From assembly GCA_963678465.1 (NCBI GenBank), contig OY782858.1:124001-188000 (forward strand): 64,000 nucleotides of DNA, written 5' to 3'. Source of the DNA: Paludibacter sp963678465 (lineage in GTDB: Bacteria > Bacteroidota > Bacteroidia > Bacteroidales > Paludibacteraceae). Shown here one piece after another: positions 1-8,654 of this stretch. Numbering within the stretch: position 1 is the stretch's first letter; each line of letters begins with the position of its first letter. The notes below the pieces were generated by a model, which searched no databases, was not told where the DNA came from, and saw only the letters and a program-made list of their open reading frames with translations. A program made the position numbers and the translations under genes.

Positions 1-180
1 GCGGTAGCGCCGGAGTTACTCGAATCGTATATCACTGATTTGGTGGCTCAGGATACAACTACTTATATTGCGCTACATGCCGATCAGAATATAGCTTACA
101 AAGAAGTGGTGAGAGTGCTCGATATTGCCAATCAGCACAAACTAAAATTAGTAATTGCAACAACAACTCCTGATAAATAG
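1..180 (+). CDS. ExbD/TolR-family biopolymer transport protein, C-terminal end (partial)
   Basis: This is the last 59 residues of a reading frame that enters from the left edge and stops with TAG at 178-180. The residues (…YITDLVAQDTTTYIALHAD…YKEVVRVLDIANQHKLKLVIAT…) match the periplasmic ExbD/TolR domain, where a beta strand of the 'I.AD..v.Y..vv.vld.a' type precedes the C-terminal strand. ExbD is the inner-membrane partner of ExbB in the proton-driven motor that energises TonB. The next gene begins 6 bp later and is TonB-like, as expected for an exbB-exbD-tonB operon. The membrane segment lies outside the window, so the call rests on the C-terminus and on context. Confidence 0.75.
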   Translation, partial: AVAPELLESYITDLVAQDTTTYIALHADQNIAYKEVVRVLDIANQHKLKLVIATTTPDK

Positions 181-186
181 TAAACT

Positions 187-936
187 GTGAATAAAGCTGA
201 TTTATATGGTATAATTGGTTCAGTGGTATCATGTATCCTGCTCTTTCTTATCCTTTGGTTTATTGTCCTGCCTGTGACATCCGAAGTGAAAGATGATGAG
301 GGTATAATGATAAGTTTTGGCGATGCTACCGATGGAGCAGGGGTAACAGAAACTCCTGCAGCACAACCTGAAGCTGCAACTCCAAAAACTGTAACTGCGC
401 CAAAGCCGGTCAAACAGGAATATATGACTTCGACCGACCCTAATGCATTGGCGATAGCCGAACAGAAGAAAAAAGATAAAAAAGAGAAAGAAGCGCTTGA
501 AAAACAAAGACTTGAAAATGAACGGGCTGTTGCCGATAAAAAACGCAAAGAGCAGGAAGCTATTGACAAAGCCAATGCCATGGGTGGTTTGTTCGGTAAA
601 GGTGGAACGGGCAGCGGAACAACTACCGGCAACACTACTCAGGGAAATCCGGCAGGCTCAGGTTCTTCTGGTGGTAATTCCTGGTCGTTGAGTGGACGGT
701 CGTTGAATGGTCGTTTGGTGCAGCCTAAGTACGACAATGATGTGGAAGGAAAGGTAACTGTGAACATAAGAGTTGATGCAAGTGGTGTTGTTGTAGGAGC
801 TACTATTGGTTCGCCTACAACAATTTCGGATCAGGCGACCCGCAATGCCGCACTTGCCGCAGCCAATGGAACGAGATTTACTGGTGGTAGCGGTACTGCT
901 TCGGGAACAATTACTTATAATTTCAGATTAAGATAG
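187..936 (+). CDS. TonB-family energy transducer
   Basis: The product is 249 aa from a GTG start 6 bp after the ExbD stop. One N-terminal membrane helix lies at about residues 8-30. A Pro/Thr/Ala-rich stretch follows, then a highly charged Lys/Glu helix at about 93-135, then a Gly/Ser/Thr-rich linker. The C-terminal domain (about 165-249: LVQPKYDNDVEGKVTVNIRVD…) is a short TonB C-terminal-like domain that would contact outer-membrane transporters. The layout (anchor, periplasm-spanning linker, CTD) is that of TonB/TolA. The CTD is short, so the exact partner (TonB versus TolA-like role) is uncertain. It is probably co-transcribed with the upstream exbD. Confidence 0.75.
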   Translation: MNKADLYGIIGSVVSCILLFLILWFIVLPVTSEVKDDEGIMISFGDATDGAGVTETPAAQPEAATPKTVTAPKPVKQEYMTSTDPNALAIAEQKKKDKKEKEALEKQRLENERAVADKKRKEQEAIDKANAMGGLFGKGGTGSGTTTGNTTQGNPAGSGSSGGNSWSLSGRSLNGRLVQPKYDNDVEGKVTVNIRVDASGVVVGATIGSPTTISDQATRNAALAAANGTRFTGGSGTASGTITYNFRLR

Positions 937-975
937 AAAATTGAAGATTGAAAACGCATTGAATCATAAGTCGAT

Positions 976-1521
976 ATGAAAGTATATTTATTTTTAGCAG
1001 AAGGTTTTGAGGAGATAGAGGCTGTTGCTCCTATTGATATCTTCCGCCGTGCAGGTATCGAAACGATAACAGTTTCAATTACTTCTGATAAAATAGTTAC
1101 AGGGGCTCATGGAATCGGTGTAGTTGCTGACACGCTTTTCGAATCGACTGATTTTGGCGGTGAGTATTTGTTGTTTCTTCCCGGCGGAATGCCCGGTACG
1201 TTGAACCTTTCAAAACATGAAGGCTTACTGGCGCTTATTGCTGCTCATGCTGGCAAAGGAAAGTTAATTGCTGCCATTTGTGCTGCTCCGTCGGTTTTAG
1301 GTAAATTGAATCTCCTGGAGGGGAAAGAAGCCATTTGTTATCCTGGATTTGAAAACGAAATGTTGAATGCAAAATTATCTTCATCCGATTCTGTCAAATC
1401 AGGTACTATTTTTACGGCCAAAGCGGCAGGAGTTGCAATGAAATTTGCGATAAATATTGTGGAAGAGTTAAAAGGGGAAGAAACAGCTGATAAAGTGTCA
1501 GCCTCTATGTTTTTGGCATAA
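976..1521 (+). CDS. DJ-1/PfpI family protein (YajL/ThiJ-like)
   Basis: The 181-aa product has the DJ-1 superfamily fold signature. It carries a conserved acidic residue E15 (GFEEIEAV), the PGG loop at about 69-71, and the nucleophile-elbow cysteine C102 in the motif AAICAAP. E15 and C102 match the Glu18/Cys106 pair of human DJ-1. Members act as cytosolic redox-sensitive chaperones or in glyoxal/methylglyoxal detoxification; which activity applies here cannot be read from sequence. The gene lies 39 bp after the TonB gene and converges on the HU gene across a shared terminator. Confidence 0.85.
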   Translation: MKVYLFLAEGFEEIEAVAPIDIFRRAGIETITVSITSDKIVTGAHGIGVVADTLFESTDFGGEYLLFLPGGMPGTLNLSKHEGLLALIAAHAGKGKLIAAICAAPSVLGKLNLLEGKEAICYPGFENEMLNAKLSSSDSVKSGTIFTAKAAGVAMKFAINIVEELKGEETADKVSASMFLA

Positions 1522-1544
1522 TTTTCACAGAAACAGTAATGTGC

Positions 1545-1579
1545 AAAAAAAAGGAATATACAGTTATATTCCTTTTTTT
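1545..1579. terminator. Bidirectional intrinsic terminator between the DJ-1-like and HU genes
   Basis: An 8-bp stem (GGAATATA / TATATTCC, 1553-1560 and 1565-1572) with a 4-nt loop is flanked by an A-run on the left and a T-run on the right. It therefore works as a terminator on both strands, between two convergent genes. Confidence 0.8.
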
Positions 1580-1597
1580 AGTTCAGCTTTGCAAATC

Positions 1598-1870
1598 TTA
1601 GTTCATTGCATTTGTCAATTCGGCTCCGGCTTTAAATTTAGCAACCTTTTTGGCTTTAATGGTGATGGGTTGTTTGGTTGCAGGGTTCATGCCTGTACGT
1701 TCCGAACGTTCGGTAACCGAGAAAGTTCCAAAACCAATAAAAGTAATTTTGTCTCCGGCAATAAGGACGTCAGAAAGATTTTTAATAACTGAGTCGAGCG
1801 CTTTTTTCGAATCGACTTTGGAAAGACCTGTTTCGGCAGCGATGGCATTGATTAATTCAACTTTGTTCAT
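1598..1870 (-). CDS. HU family DNA-binding protein
   Basis: The 90-aa product is a full-length HU/IHF-type nucleoid protein. The helical N-terminus (MNKVELINAIAAETGLSK) is followed by the saddle strand GFGTFSV and the DNA-embracing arm with the RxGxNP signature (ERTGMNPATKQPI). It forms dimers that bend DNA and compact the nucleoid. The gene stands alone, converges on the DJ-1-like gene and has its own promoter at about 1927-1957. HU versus IHF subunit identity is not resolvable, but the ordinary length and the GMNP arm fit HU. Confidence 0.92.
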   Translation of the reverse strand: MNKVELINAIAAETGLSKVDSKKALDSVIKNLSDVLIAGDKITFIGFGTFSVTERSERTGMNPATKQPITIKAKKVAKFKAGAELTNAMN

Positions 1871-1926
1871 ACGTTTTTTTTTGGTTTTTTAAAATTATGA
1901 AACAATAAATATACATTTTGATGTCG

Positions 1927-1957
1927 CAAATGTAATGGTTTGTAAATTATATACAAG
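1927..1957 (-). promoter_or_regulatory. Bacteroidota-type promoter for the HU gene
   Basis: Read on the minus strand, CTTG (1957-1954), a 19-bp spacer and TACATTTG (1934-1927) match the -33 TTTG / -7 TAnnTTTG consensus. Transcription would start roughly 50 bp upstream of the HU ATG. Confidence 0.6.
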
Positions 1958-2038
1958 CATTTAGGTAAAAAAACATCGATATTTTTTAAGCTATTTCAAA
2001 AAATATGTTAGAAAACACATTTTCGAATGTAATTTCAT

Positions 2039-2046
2039 TACTTTTG
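2039..2046 (+). promoter_or_regulatory. Candidate -7 element upstream of the first rhomboid gene
   Basis: TACTTTTG matches TAnnTTTG, but no clear -33 TTTG lies at the right distance. It would give a leader of about 200 nt before the ATG at 2258. The rest of the gap between HU and this gene is AT-rich and shows no other feature I can support. Confidence 0.4.
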
Positions 2047-2257
2047 TGTGAAAGATGAATGGTTTATTGAGCGTTATGCGAAATTTAGCCTGCTTCAACG
2101 AAATTCGAAAAACACAACAACGAGCCACAGGCTTATATATAAAATTTTTTGTCAGAGATATAAAAAAGAAGAAGAACAGAATTGCAGTATTCAATGCGAC
2201 GGAGAAATATTTTTTTATTATTGCTCCACGATTCAAATGTAGAAAAACAATAATAAA

Positions 2258-3046
2258 ATGAGTAATTTCAGATCATCCTTTTTAGATTCAATACCGCCGG
2301 TAGTAAAAAACTTACTGGCTATCAACATAATTTTGTGGTTAGCAACATTGGTGCTCCCCGGCTTGTTTTTGCGTTGGGGCATGAGGCTGGATTTGACTGA
2401 TATTTTAGGAATGCATTACTGGGCTTCCGAAAAATTTAATCCTGCGCAGTTAGTTACCTATATGTTTATGCACGGTGGTTTCAACCATATGTTTTTCAAT
2501 ATGTTTGCACTGTTTATGTTTGGTGGAGCGCTTGAAAACGTGTGGGGCGCCCGTCGCTTTTTGTTTTACTACCTGATAACGGGTCTCGGTGCTGGTATTA
2601 TTCAGCAGCTTTTCTGGACCATCGATTTTCAGGGGCTTGTAAATGCAATGAACGATGCCATAGCAGCTAATTCGGGTCAGGCATTGCTGGCGCACGAAGC
2701 TGAATTAAGTAAAATTTTCAGGTTCAGCAACCTTCAGGCATTCGATGCAGCCGCCATTATCGATATGAAGCGAATGTTGGTGGATTTGCCGGTTACGGTA
2801 GGAGCTTCAGGAGCTATTTTCGGTATTTTGCTGGCTTTCGGCTGGTTGTTTCCTGAGGCACGCTTGATGCTTATCTTTTTCCCGGTACCGATTAAAGCAC
2901 GTTTATTCGTTCTCATGTATGGTGTGTTGGAGTTATTCCTTGGCGTGGCTAATTTCTCAGGCGATAATGTGGCGCATTTTGCCCATTTGGGAGGTATGCT
3001 CTTTGGAGCAATATTGATTTTTTTCTGGAAGAAAAGACGGATTTAA
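2258..3046 (+). CDS. Rhomboid family intramembrane serine protease
   Basis: The 262-aa polytopic membrane protein has the full rhomboid catalytic set: H72, H77 and N81 (HGGFNHMFFN) for the oxyanion hole, S184 in GASG, and H243 in AHLGG. Rhomboids cleave transmembrane helices within the lipid bilayer. A hydrophilic insertion at about 122-175 separates the early helices from the serine helix. A second rhomboid gene follows 132 bp downstream in the same direction, so the pair may be co-transcribed. The natural substrate is unknown. Confidence 0.9.
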   Translation: MSNFRSSFLDSIPPVVKNLLAINIILWLATLVLPGLFLRWGMRLDLTDILGMHYWASEKFNPAQLVTYMFMHGGFNHMFFNMFALFMFGGALENVWGARRFLFYYLITGLGAGIIQQLFWTIDFQGLVNAMNDAIAANSGQALLAHEAELSKIFRFSNLQAFDAAAIIDMKRMLVDLPVTVGASGAIFGILLAFGWLFPEARLMLIFFPVPIKARLFVLMYGVLELFLGVANFSGDNVAHFAHLGGMLFGAILIFFWKKRRI

Positions 3047-3178
3047 GTATTTACTATTTAATAATGTACCATTTACCATTTAATACAATTAAGATTCACA
3101 GTACATTACGGGTTTGTTAATGCAACAAAATATTATTCTTATAACTTCATCTTAATTTAAAATTTATACTTCAAAAAA

Positions 3179-4066
3179 ATGGATATAATTGATAAATTGA
3201 AACTTGCTTTCCGCAATGGAAATGCCCTGACGCGTTTGATTTACATCAATGCCGGAATCTATATCTTGTTGCAGGTATTAATTTTGATGCTGAGGTTGTT
3301 TAATATGGATGCCGGAAACATAATTACTTATCTGGCTTTGCCCTCTAGTGTCAGTGCCTTGTTGTATCATCCCTGGACATTGCTCACGTATATGTTTCTG
3401 CATGAAAAATTGTTTCATATTCTGTTCAATATGCTGGCTTTGTACTGGTTCGGTAAGTTGTTTTTAATGTATTTTACCGAAAAACAATTGGTAAGCCTGT
3501 ATTTGATAGGTGGAATGGTAGGAGCATTGTTTTATGTGGTAGCTTATAATGTTTTTCCATATTTCGAGCCTTATGTTCAGCTGAGTTTATTGATGGGCGC
3601 CTCGGCGTCGGTCATTGCCATGATAGTGGCTGTGGCTGTGCAATCGCCTAATATGGAGCTGAGAATGTTGTTTATAGGAAATATAAAACTCAAATATATA
3701 GCCCTGTTTACAGTGTTGACGAGTTTTTTTGGAATAACATCGAACAATGCGGGCGGAGAAATTGCACATCTTGGTGGTGCTTTTGCGGGTTACATTTTTA
3801 TTGTATCTTTGCGGCAAGGGAAGGATATAACAAAATGGTTAAATAGACTGCTCGATGTTGTATATAACCTTTTTAAGCCACGTAAATTAAAAGTAGTTTC
3901 TTCGAAAAAAAGCGGGAGATCTACAGTGAGCGATGCCGAGTTTAATATGAATAAAGCCCGCCGAATGGCAGAAATTGATCATATCCTCGACAAAATAAAA
4001 ACTTCCGGCTACGAAAGTCTTTCGGCTGACGAAAAGAGAAAACTATTCGAACAGGGAAAAAAATAA
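3179..4066 (+). CDS. Rhomboid family protein, second copy, with C-terminal cytosolic tail
   Basis: The 295-aa product has six or so hydrophobic segments in residues 20-210. Rhomboid residues H75, H80 and N84 (HEKLFHILFN) are present, S142 lies in GASA rather than the usual GxSG, and H197 is in AHLGG. The Ser-His dyad is therefore intact but the second glycine of the serine motif is Ala. Residues 225-295 form a basic linker and a small helical tail (DAEFNMNKARRMAEIDHILDKI…) typical of Bacteroidota rhomboids. It shares little sequence with its neighbour outside the motifs, so the two are not a recent duplication. Activity is likely but not certain given the altered motif. Confidence 0.85.
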   Translation: MDIIDKLKLAFRNGNALTRLIYINAGIYILLQVLILMLRLFNMDAGNIITYLALPSSVSALLYHPWTLLTYMFLHEKLFHILFNMLALYWFGKLFLMYFTEKQLVSLYLIGGMVGALFYVVAYNVFPYFEPYVQLSLLMGASASVIAMIVAVAVQSPNMELRMLFIGNIKLKYIALFTVLTSFFGITSNNAGGEIAHLGGAFAGYIFIVSLRQGKDITKWLNRLLDVVYNLFKPRKLKVVSSKKSGRSTVSDAEFNMNKARRMAEIDHILDKIKTSGYESLSADEKRKLFEQGKK

Positions 4067-4103
4067 ATCAATTGTAAATTTTAGTGCTGAATTCTGAATC
4101 GTA

Positions 4104-5201
4104 ATGTTTGGTAGAGCTATAGTAAAGGGGATAATGTTGGCTGCCAATATGGTAGTAGTCATCATTATGTTGCTTAGCTTGCTCGGAACAAAAATAAGTC
4201 CTGAGGAATTTATCCTTCCTTCCTATGTCTCGCTCGTTTTCCCGGTCATTATTTTTCTGAATATCTGCTTTGTTGTTTTTTGGGTCATCGCCCGGAAATG
4301 GCATTTCCTTCTCTCATTGCTAACACTTCTTCTTTGTTCGACTCAGATTGCCGATACAGTGCCTTTACATTTTGGCCGTACGCAGAGAGATACTACCGGA
4401 AAATCTGTAAAAATACTCACTTACAACACCATGATGAGTGGTGGTATGACAAAACATACTTCAGACCAGCCAAATAATGTAATTCAGTTTATATTGGATA
4501 ATGACGCGGATATCGTTTGTCTGCAGGAGTTTGCAGTGAGTCCGAAAGAAAAATACCTAACACAGGAAGATGTGCTAAGGATTTTTAAAAAATACCCATA
4601 CAGGCATATTTGGTACAAACAGGAACAAAGTTGGGCAAAGTCAGGTGTAGCCACCTTTTCAAAATATCCTATTATTAAGAAGAAAAACATAGAAATTCAG
4701 TCGAAATACAATGTGTCGGTTTATACAGATATAAAAATCGATGGTGATACGATTAGGGTGTTTAACAATCATCTTGAATCGAACAGGCTTACCGAGCGCG
4801 ATCGTGAATTACCCATTCAGTTGAAGGACAGTTTTGATACAGAAAAACTTTCGGGTACCACTTTACATCTTTCCCGTAAGCTTGGATATGCTTATAAAGC
4901 AAGGGCCGTACAGGCCGATACAATTGCTTCGATAAGAAATCGTTCTCCTTATAAAGTCATCGTTTGTGGCGATTTTAACGACGTTCCCGTTTCATATGCT
5001 TACACAAAAATGAAAGGTAATTTGAAAGATGCTTTTTCCGAAACCGGTTTTGGTATGGGTTGGACGCTGAATCTGTCTATATATAAATTTCGTATTGACT
5101 ATGTGTTGTACGATGCAGCTTTCACGACCAGTAATTTTAATGTTTCGAAAGTAAAGTATTCTGATCATTATCCGGTTTATTGTCAGCTTAATATAAATTA
5201 A
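4104..5201 (+). CDS. Membrane-anchored endonuclease/exonuclease/phosphatase (EEP) family protein
   Basis: The 365-aa product has three N-terminal hydrophobic helices (about 8-28, 38-60, 63-82). A large EEP domain follows from about residue 96: KILTYNT, VCLQEF (metal-binding Glu), CGDFND (catalytic Asp/Asn) and SDHYPV (catalytic Asp-His). The active site would face the periplasm or the cytosol depending on topology. The superfamily covers nucleases, sphingomyelinases and lipid or inositol phosphatases, so the substrate is unknown. It follows the rhomboids by 37 bp and precedes gcvH by 41 bp, all in the same orientation. Confidence 0.8.
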   Translation: MFGRAIVKGIMLAANMVVVIIMLLSLLGTKISPEEFILPSYVSLVFPVIIFLNICFVVFWVIARKWHFLLSLLTLLLCSTQIADTVPLHFGRTQRDTTGKSVKILTYNTMMSGGMTKHTSDQPNNVIQFILDNDADIVCLQEFAVSPKEKYLTQEDVLRIFKKYPYRHIWYKQEQSWAKSGVATFSKYPIIKKKNIEIQSKYNVSVYTDIKIDGDTIRVFNNHLESNRLTERDRELPIQLKDSFDTEKLSGTTLHLSRKLGYAYKARAVQADTIASIRNRSPYKVIVCGDFNDVPVSYAYTKMKGNLKDAFSETGFGMGWTLNLSIYKFRIDYVLYDAAFTTSNFNVSKVKYSDHYPVYCQLNIN

Positions 5202-5242
5202 AAAACAATTTTTATAAAACAACAAATTAAAAATTTAAGAGT

Positions 5243-5620
5243 ATGAGTATTCCTGCAAATCTTAAGTACACAAAAGAACACGAATGGTTGCGTGTAGAAG
5301 GCGATACAGCCTGGGTCGGTATTACCGATTATGCTCAAAGCGAATTAGGCGAAATTGTATATGTAGAAGTTGAAACAGTAGGCGAAGAACTTGCCGAAGG
5401 TGACGTTTTTGGAAGTGTAGAGGCTGTTAAAACAGTTTCCGAATTATTTCTTCCGGTAAGTGGCACCATTCTCGAATTAAATGCCGAGCTTGAGGCTGCT
5501 CCCGAACTGATCAACAATGATCCTTACGGTAAAGGTTGGATTGTGAAAATCAACATAAACAAACTTTCAGAAGTTGAATCTTTATTATCGGCCGAAGCGT
5601 ACGAAGCTTTGATAGGTTGA
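5243..5620 (+). CDS. gcvH: Glycine cleavage system H protein
   Basis: The 125-aa product matches GcvH along its full length: LKYTKEHEWLRVEGD at the N-terminus, and the lipoyl-lysine loop GSVEAVKTVSEL with K63 as the site of lipoylation. It shuttles the methylamine group from glycine between the P, T and L proteins. The P and T genes are not in this window, so gcvH is detached from its partners here. The purE gene begins 18 bp downstream, suggesting co-transcription; both link to one-carbon and purine metabolism. Confidence 0.95.
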   Translation: MSIPANLKYTKEHEWLRVEGDTAWVGITDYAQSELGEIVYVEVETVGEELAEGDVFGSVEAVKTVSELFLPVSGTILELNAELEAAPELINNDPYGKGWIVKININKLSEVESLLSAEAYEALIG

Positions 5621-5638
5621 TCTTAATTAGAAAAAAGA

Positions 5639-6145
5639 ATGAAACCCAGAGTAAGCATTATAATGGGCAGCACATCCGATCTGCCTGTGATGGAAAAAGC
5701 CGCAAAACTGCTTGACGAATTTGAAATTCCTTTCGAAATCAATGCATTGTCGGCACACCGTACACCTCGTGAGGTGGAAGTGTTTGCAAGCAATGCCAGA
5801 AAAAATGGAATTCAGGTGATCATAGCTGCTGCAGGAATGGCTGCACATTTGCCGGGTGTAATTGCATCGATGACAACTGTACCTGTTATAGGCGTTCCTA
5901 TCAATGCAAGTCTTGATGGCATGGATGCATTGCTGGCCATTGTGCAAATGCCTCCCGGAATTCCTGTGGCTACAGTCGGTATCAACGGTGCATTAAACGC
6001 AGCCATACTGGCAGTGCAAATGCTTGCCGTAAACGACGATGCACTTCAGCAGAAGCTCCTTCAATACAAAGAGGATTTGAAAAAGAAAATAGTTGAGGCC
6101 AATGAGCAATTAGCTGCCGTAAATTTCAGGTATAAAACCAACTAA
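5639..6145 (+). CDS. purE: N5-carboxyaminoimidazole ribonucleotide mutase
   Basis: The 168-aa class I PurE has the GSTSDLPVM phosphate/CO2 loop (S11, D14) and the SAHRTP motif with catalytic H40. It moves the carboxylate of N5-CAIR to carbon 4, giving CAIR in purine synthesis. It normally works after PurK, which is not visible here. The length is normal for the family. It starts 18 bp after gcvH and is probably in the same transcript. Confidence 0.95.
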   Translation: MKPRVSIIMGSTSDLPVMEKAAKLLDEFEIPFEINALSAHRTPREVEVFASNARKNGIQVIIAAAGMAAHLPGVIASMTTVPVIGVPINASLDGMDALLAIVQMPPGIPVATVGINGALNAAILAVQMLAVNDDALQQKLLQYKEDLKKKIVEANEQLAAVNFRYKTN

Positions 6146-6171
6146 TCGGCATAAAACCAAACGATTTTAAT

Positions 6172-6179
6172 TATCTTTG
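6172..6179 (+). promoter_or_regulatory. Candidate -7 element for pgk
   Basis: TATCTTTG is a perfect TAnnTTTG box 61 bp before the pgk ATG. No TTTG is seen at the -33 distance, so only the -7 half is supported. Confidence 0.45.
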
Positions 6180-6240
6180 TGCTTTCAAAATCTGATTGAA
6201 TATTTTTATTGAATTATCTAATTATTAAATAAATAACAAT

Positions 6241-7500
6241 ATGCAAACTATTGACAATTTTAATTTTGCAGGTAAAAAAGCTTTCGTACGCGTTGACTTT
6301 AATGTTCCGTTGGACGAAAACTTTGCAATTACCGATGACAACCGTATACGTGCAGCCTTGCCAACGCTGAAAAAAATTCTTGCCGATGGAGGAAGTTTAA
6401 TTATAGCTTCTCACATGGGTCGTCCTAAAAAAAATCCGGATGCCAAGTATTCGTTAAAAGCTATTTTGGCACATGTTTCAAAATTACTGGGTGTAGATGT
6501 TAAATTTGCAGCCGATTGTATGGGCGAAGCAACTGCTCAAATGGCTGCCGCATTGAAACCGGGAGAAGCATTGTTGCTCGAAAACTTACGTTTTTATGCC
6601 GAGGAAGAAGGCAAGCCACGTGGCGAATTTGCAAACGATGAAGAAAAAGATGCTGCTAAAAAAGAAGTGAAGGAAAGTCAGAAAAAATTTACAGCAACAT
6701 TGGCTTCGTATGCCGATTGTTATGTGAACGATGCTTTCGGAACTGCTCACCGTGCTCATGCATCTACTGCGCTCATTGCTAAACACTTCGATGCTGACAA
6801 TAAAATGTTTGGTTACCTGATGGAAAAAGAAGTATTGGCTGTTGAGAAAATAATGACTGACACTGCACGTCCGTTTACAGCCATCATGGGAGGTTCAAAA
6901 GTATCTTCGAAAATCGAAATCATCGAAAATCTGCTTACTAAAGTTGACAATCTGATCATTGCCGGCGGTATGACTTATACATTTACAAAAGCATTGGGTG
7001 GAAATGTAGGTAATTCAATTTGCGAAAACGATAAACTCGACCTGGCGCTCGAATTGCTCGAAAAAGCAAAGGCCAATAACGTAAATATAGTTTTGGCTAC
7101 GGATGCTAAAATTGCCGATGCTTTTAGCAACGATGCCAACACTCAGTTTGTTCCTGTGAATGAAATTCCTGATGGTTGGGAAGGATTGGACATTGGCCCA
7201 GATACTGAAAAGATTTTCGGCGATGTTATTAAGGCTTCTAAAACAATTCTTTGGAATGGTCCTACAGGCGTGTTCGAATTCGAAAACTTTACACATGGCT
7301 CACTTTCGGTAGGCGAAGCTATTGTTGAAGCTACTAAAAACGGAGCGTTCTCGCTCGTTGGAGGTGGCGACTCTGTGGCTTGTGTAAATAAGTTCGGACT
7401 TGCTGATGGCGTTTCTTATGTATCGACAGGTGGTGGTGCCTTGCTCGAAGCCATTGAAGGGCGCGTTTTGCCCGGCATTGAAGCTATTCGAGGATATTAA
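6241..7500 (+). CDS. pgk: Phosphoglycerate kinase
   Basis: The 419-aa product is a complete glycolytic PGK. It has VRVDFNVPLD near residue 17, SHMGRP in the substrate site, ENLRFY, and the nucleotide-binding C-terminal elements GPTGVFEFENF and GGGDSVACV. It transfers phosphate between 1,3-bisphosphoglycerate and ADP in the cytosol. It sits alone, with its own -7 box and a strong terminator after it. The Lys/Glu-rich insertion at about 122-150 (EEEGKPRGEFANDEEKD…) lengthens the N-domain slightly, as I recall from related bacteria. Confidence 0.97.
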   Translation: MQTIDNFNFAGKKAFVRVDFNVPLDENFAITDDNRIRAALPTLKKILADGGSLIIASHMGRPKKNPDAKYSLKAILAHVSKLLGVDVKFAADCMGEATAQMAAALKPGEALLLENLRFYAEEEGKPRGEFANDEEKDAAKKEVKESQKKFTATLASYADCYVNDAFGTAHRAHASTALIAKHFDADNKMFGYLMEKEVLAVEKIMTDTARPFTAIMGGSKVSSKIEIIENLLTKVDNLIIAGGMTYTFTKALGGNVGNSICENDKLDLALELLEKAKANNVNIVLATDAKIADAFSNDANTQFVPVNEIPDGWEGLDIGPDTEKIFGDVIKASKTILWNGPTGVFEFENFTHGSLSVGEAIVEATKNGAFSLVGGGDSVACVNKFGLADGVSYVSTGGGALLEAIEGRVLPGIEAIRGY

Positions 7501-7565
7501 TTTATCGGTACTTTCAGTTTAGATTTACTGAAATAAATTCAAAATATTTGGATTTCAATTAAATA

Positions 7566-7616
7566 AAAAAAAACTGGCAGATAAAGTGCGATACTTTATT
7601 TGCCAGTTTTGTTTTT
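7566..7616. terminator. Long hairpin terminator between pgk and the CBM9-like gene
   Basis: A two-part stem pairs AAACTGGCA (7571-7579) with TGCCAGTTT (7601-7609), and inside it ATAAAGT (7581-7587) with ACTTTAT (7593-7599). It has an A-run before and T-rich sequence after, and separates convergent genes. Confidence 0.8.
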
Positions 7617-7647
7617 GAGCCGATAAATTATTTTAAATAGCTGTAAA

Positions 7648-8295
7648 TTAGAAAATAAGTTCGCCAAAAAATTCCGGACGATGAAAATCCGGTTTCTCGG
7701 TTTTTACGGCATTCCAGCTTACATAATGTTTGCTATCTGTGTCGTCGGCACATTTATAGAAATTTCCGAGTAGTTTTTCAGGTAAATTCAGTGGATCAAT
7801 TCCAATAAGTGCAAACGGAATTTCGACAGTGAGTTCCCACTCAAAGATGCCCTGCATTTCGTTGAAAGCTCTTCTTCCAATTGAAGGAAATCGTTTGATG
7901 GTGAGCATTTCATCTGTGTTGAAATGAGTTACATCTTCTTTGCGTGCCTTTCGTTTGCCTGCCGAACATGTACCAATGCAGTTAAATTCAAAATTACAAT
8001 AGTATGTGCTTTCGGGCAGTTTGCAGAAAAATTCCACACAGCTATCTTCGTGAACCGGTTCCTGATCTTTGGCGTAAACAGCCTTAAGCAAGTTGCCCCG
8101 CACGTCAAATTTTATAAAGATACTTGTTTTGGATCGTGCAATACAAAAAAGCGTTATTGGCTTGTAATTGTATAAATGTGGCCAGTTCACCGATTCAATT
8201 GTGCCTTTTTCTCCCCACAAATCAAGTGTGTCGGCTGCTGAGATTATGTCAGTATCGTCAAGCTTTTCAAGGTATGGAATCTTTATTTTGTTCAT
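7648..8295 (-). CDS. Carbohydrate-binding family 9-like protein
   Basis: The 215-aa product is counted from the ATG at 8295; a longer frame would need a TTG start at 8313. The sequence (KIPYL…WPHLYNYKP…FIKFDVRGN…VHEDSCVEFFCKL…YYCNFEFNCIGTC…FEWELTVEIPFALIG…HYVSWNAVKTEKPDFHRPEFFGELIF) has the pattern of the CBM9-like beta-sandwich found as a stand-alone domain in Bacteroidota. There is no signal peptide, so it appears cytosolic. Its ligand is unknown. It is transcribed alone and converges on pgk. Confidence 0.75.
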   Translation of the reverse strand: MNKIKIPYLEKLDDTDIISAADTLDLWGEKGTIESVNWPHLYNYKPITLFCIARSKTSIFIKFDVRGNLLKAVYAKDQEPVHEDSCVEFFCKLPESTYYCNFEFNCIGTCSAGKRKARKEDVTHFNTDEMLTIKRFPSIGRRAFNEMQGIFEWELTVEIPFALIGIDPLNLPEKLLGNFYKCADDTDSKHYVSWNAVKTEKPDFHRPEFFGELIF

Positions 8296-8383
8296 GTTTT
8301 CTTTTTTTTGCAAGTATAGTGATTTTTATCAACACATAATTGAAAATGATGAAAAAAATCAAATAATTAACAATGTGATTGTG

Positions 8384-8415
8384 TTTGTTGTTTTGAATAA
8401 TTATGTGTATTTTTG
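8384..8415 (+). promoter_or_regulatory. Bacteroidota-type promoter upstream of the M3 peptidase gene
   Basis: TTTG (8384-8387), a 20-bp spacer and TATTTTTG (8408-8415) match the consensus fully. It would give a leader of about 230 nt. The rest of the gap between the two genes is AT-rich and shows no further feature I can support. Confidence 0.5.
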
Positions 8416-8654
8416 GAGAAAAATAATATTAAGGCTTGTAATGTGTCGCAGCATACTCAAGCTAAATCAATTCCAAGAAAAATTGTAAAAGAATGGCATC
8501 TGTTCTTTTGTCAAAGATTTGGATATTTTCATAAAATAAATTCGAATTAATTCTCTTTTTTTTAATAATACTAAATTGAGTATTGATGGCTTCGGTCTGT
8601 TTTAATTGACCGATTAATCAATGCTGAGTTTTACGACTAAAAAATGATTTACAA

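Noticed and set aside
132..635. 167-aa minus-strand reading frame over exbD/tonB
   Set aside because: Ser/Phe/Pro-rich shadow of the charged TonB linker.
2055..2261. 68-aa reading frame whose stop overlaps the rhomboid ATG (ATGA)
   Set aside because: Basic, low-complexity product with no recognisable pattern; the likely transcript start near 2053 would leave no leader. Probably chance.
5201..5243. Glycine riboswitch before gcvH
   Set aside because: The gap is only 41 bp and AT-rich, too short for the aptamer, and no conserved core is visible.
8168..8488. 106-aa plus-strand reading frame overlapping the CBM9-like gene start
   Set aside because: Low-complexity, mostly antisense to the CBM9-like gene, with no start signal.
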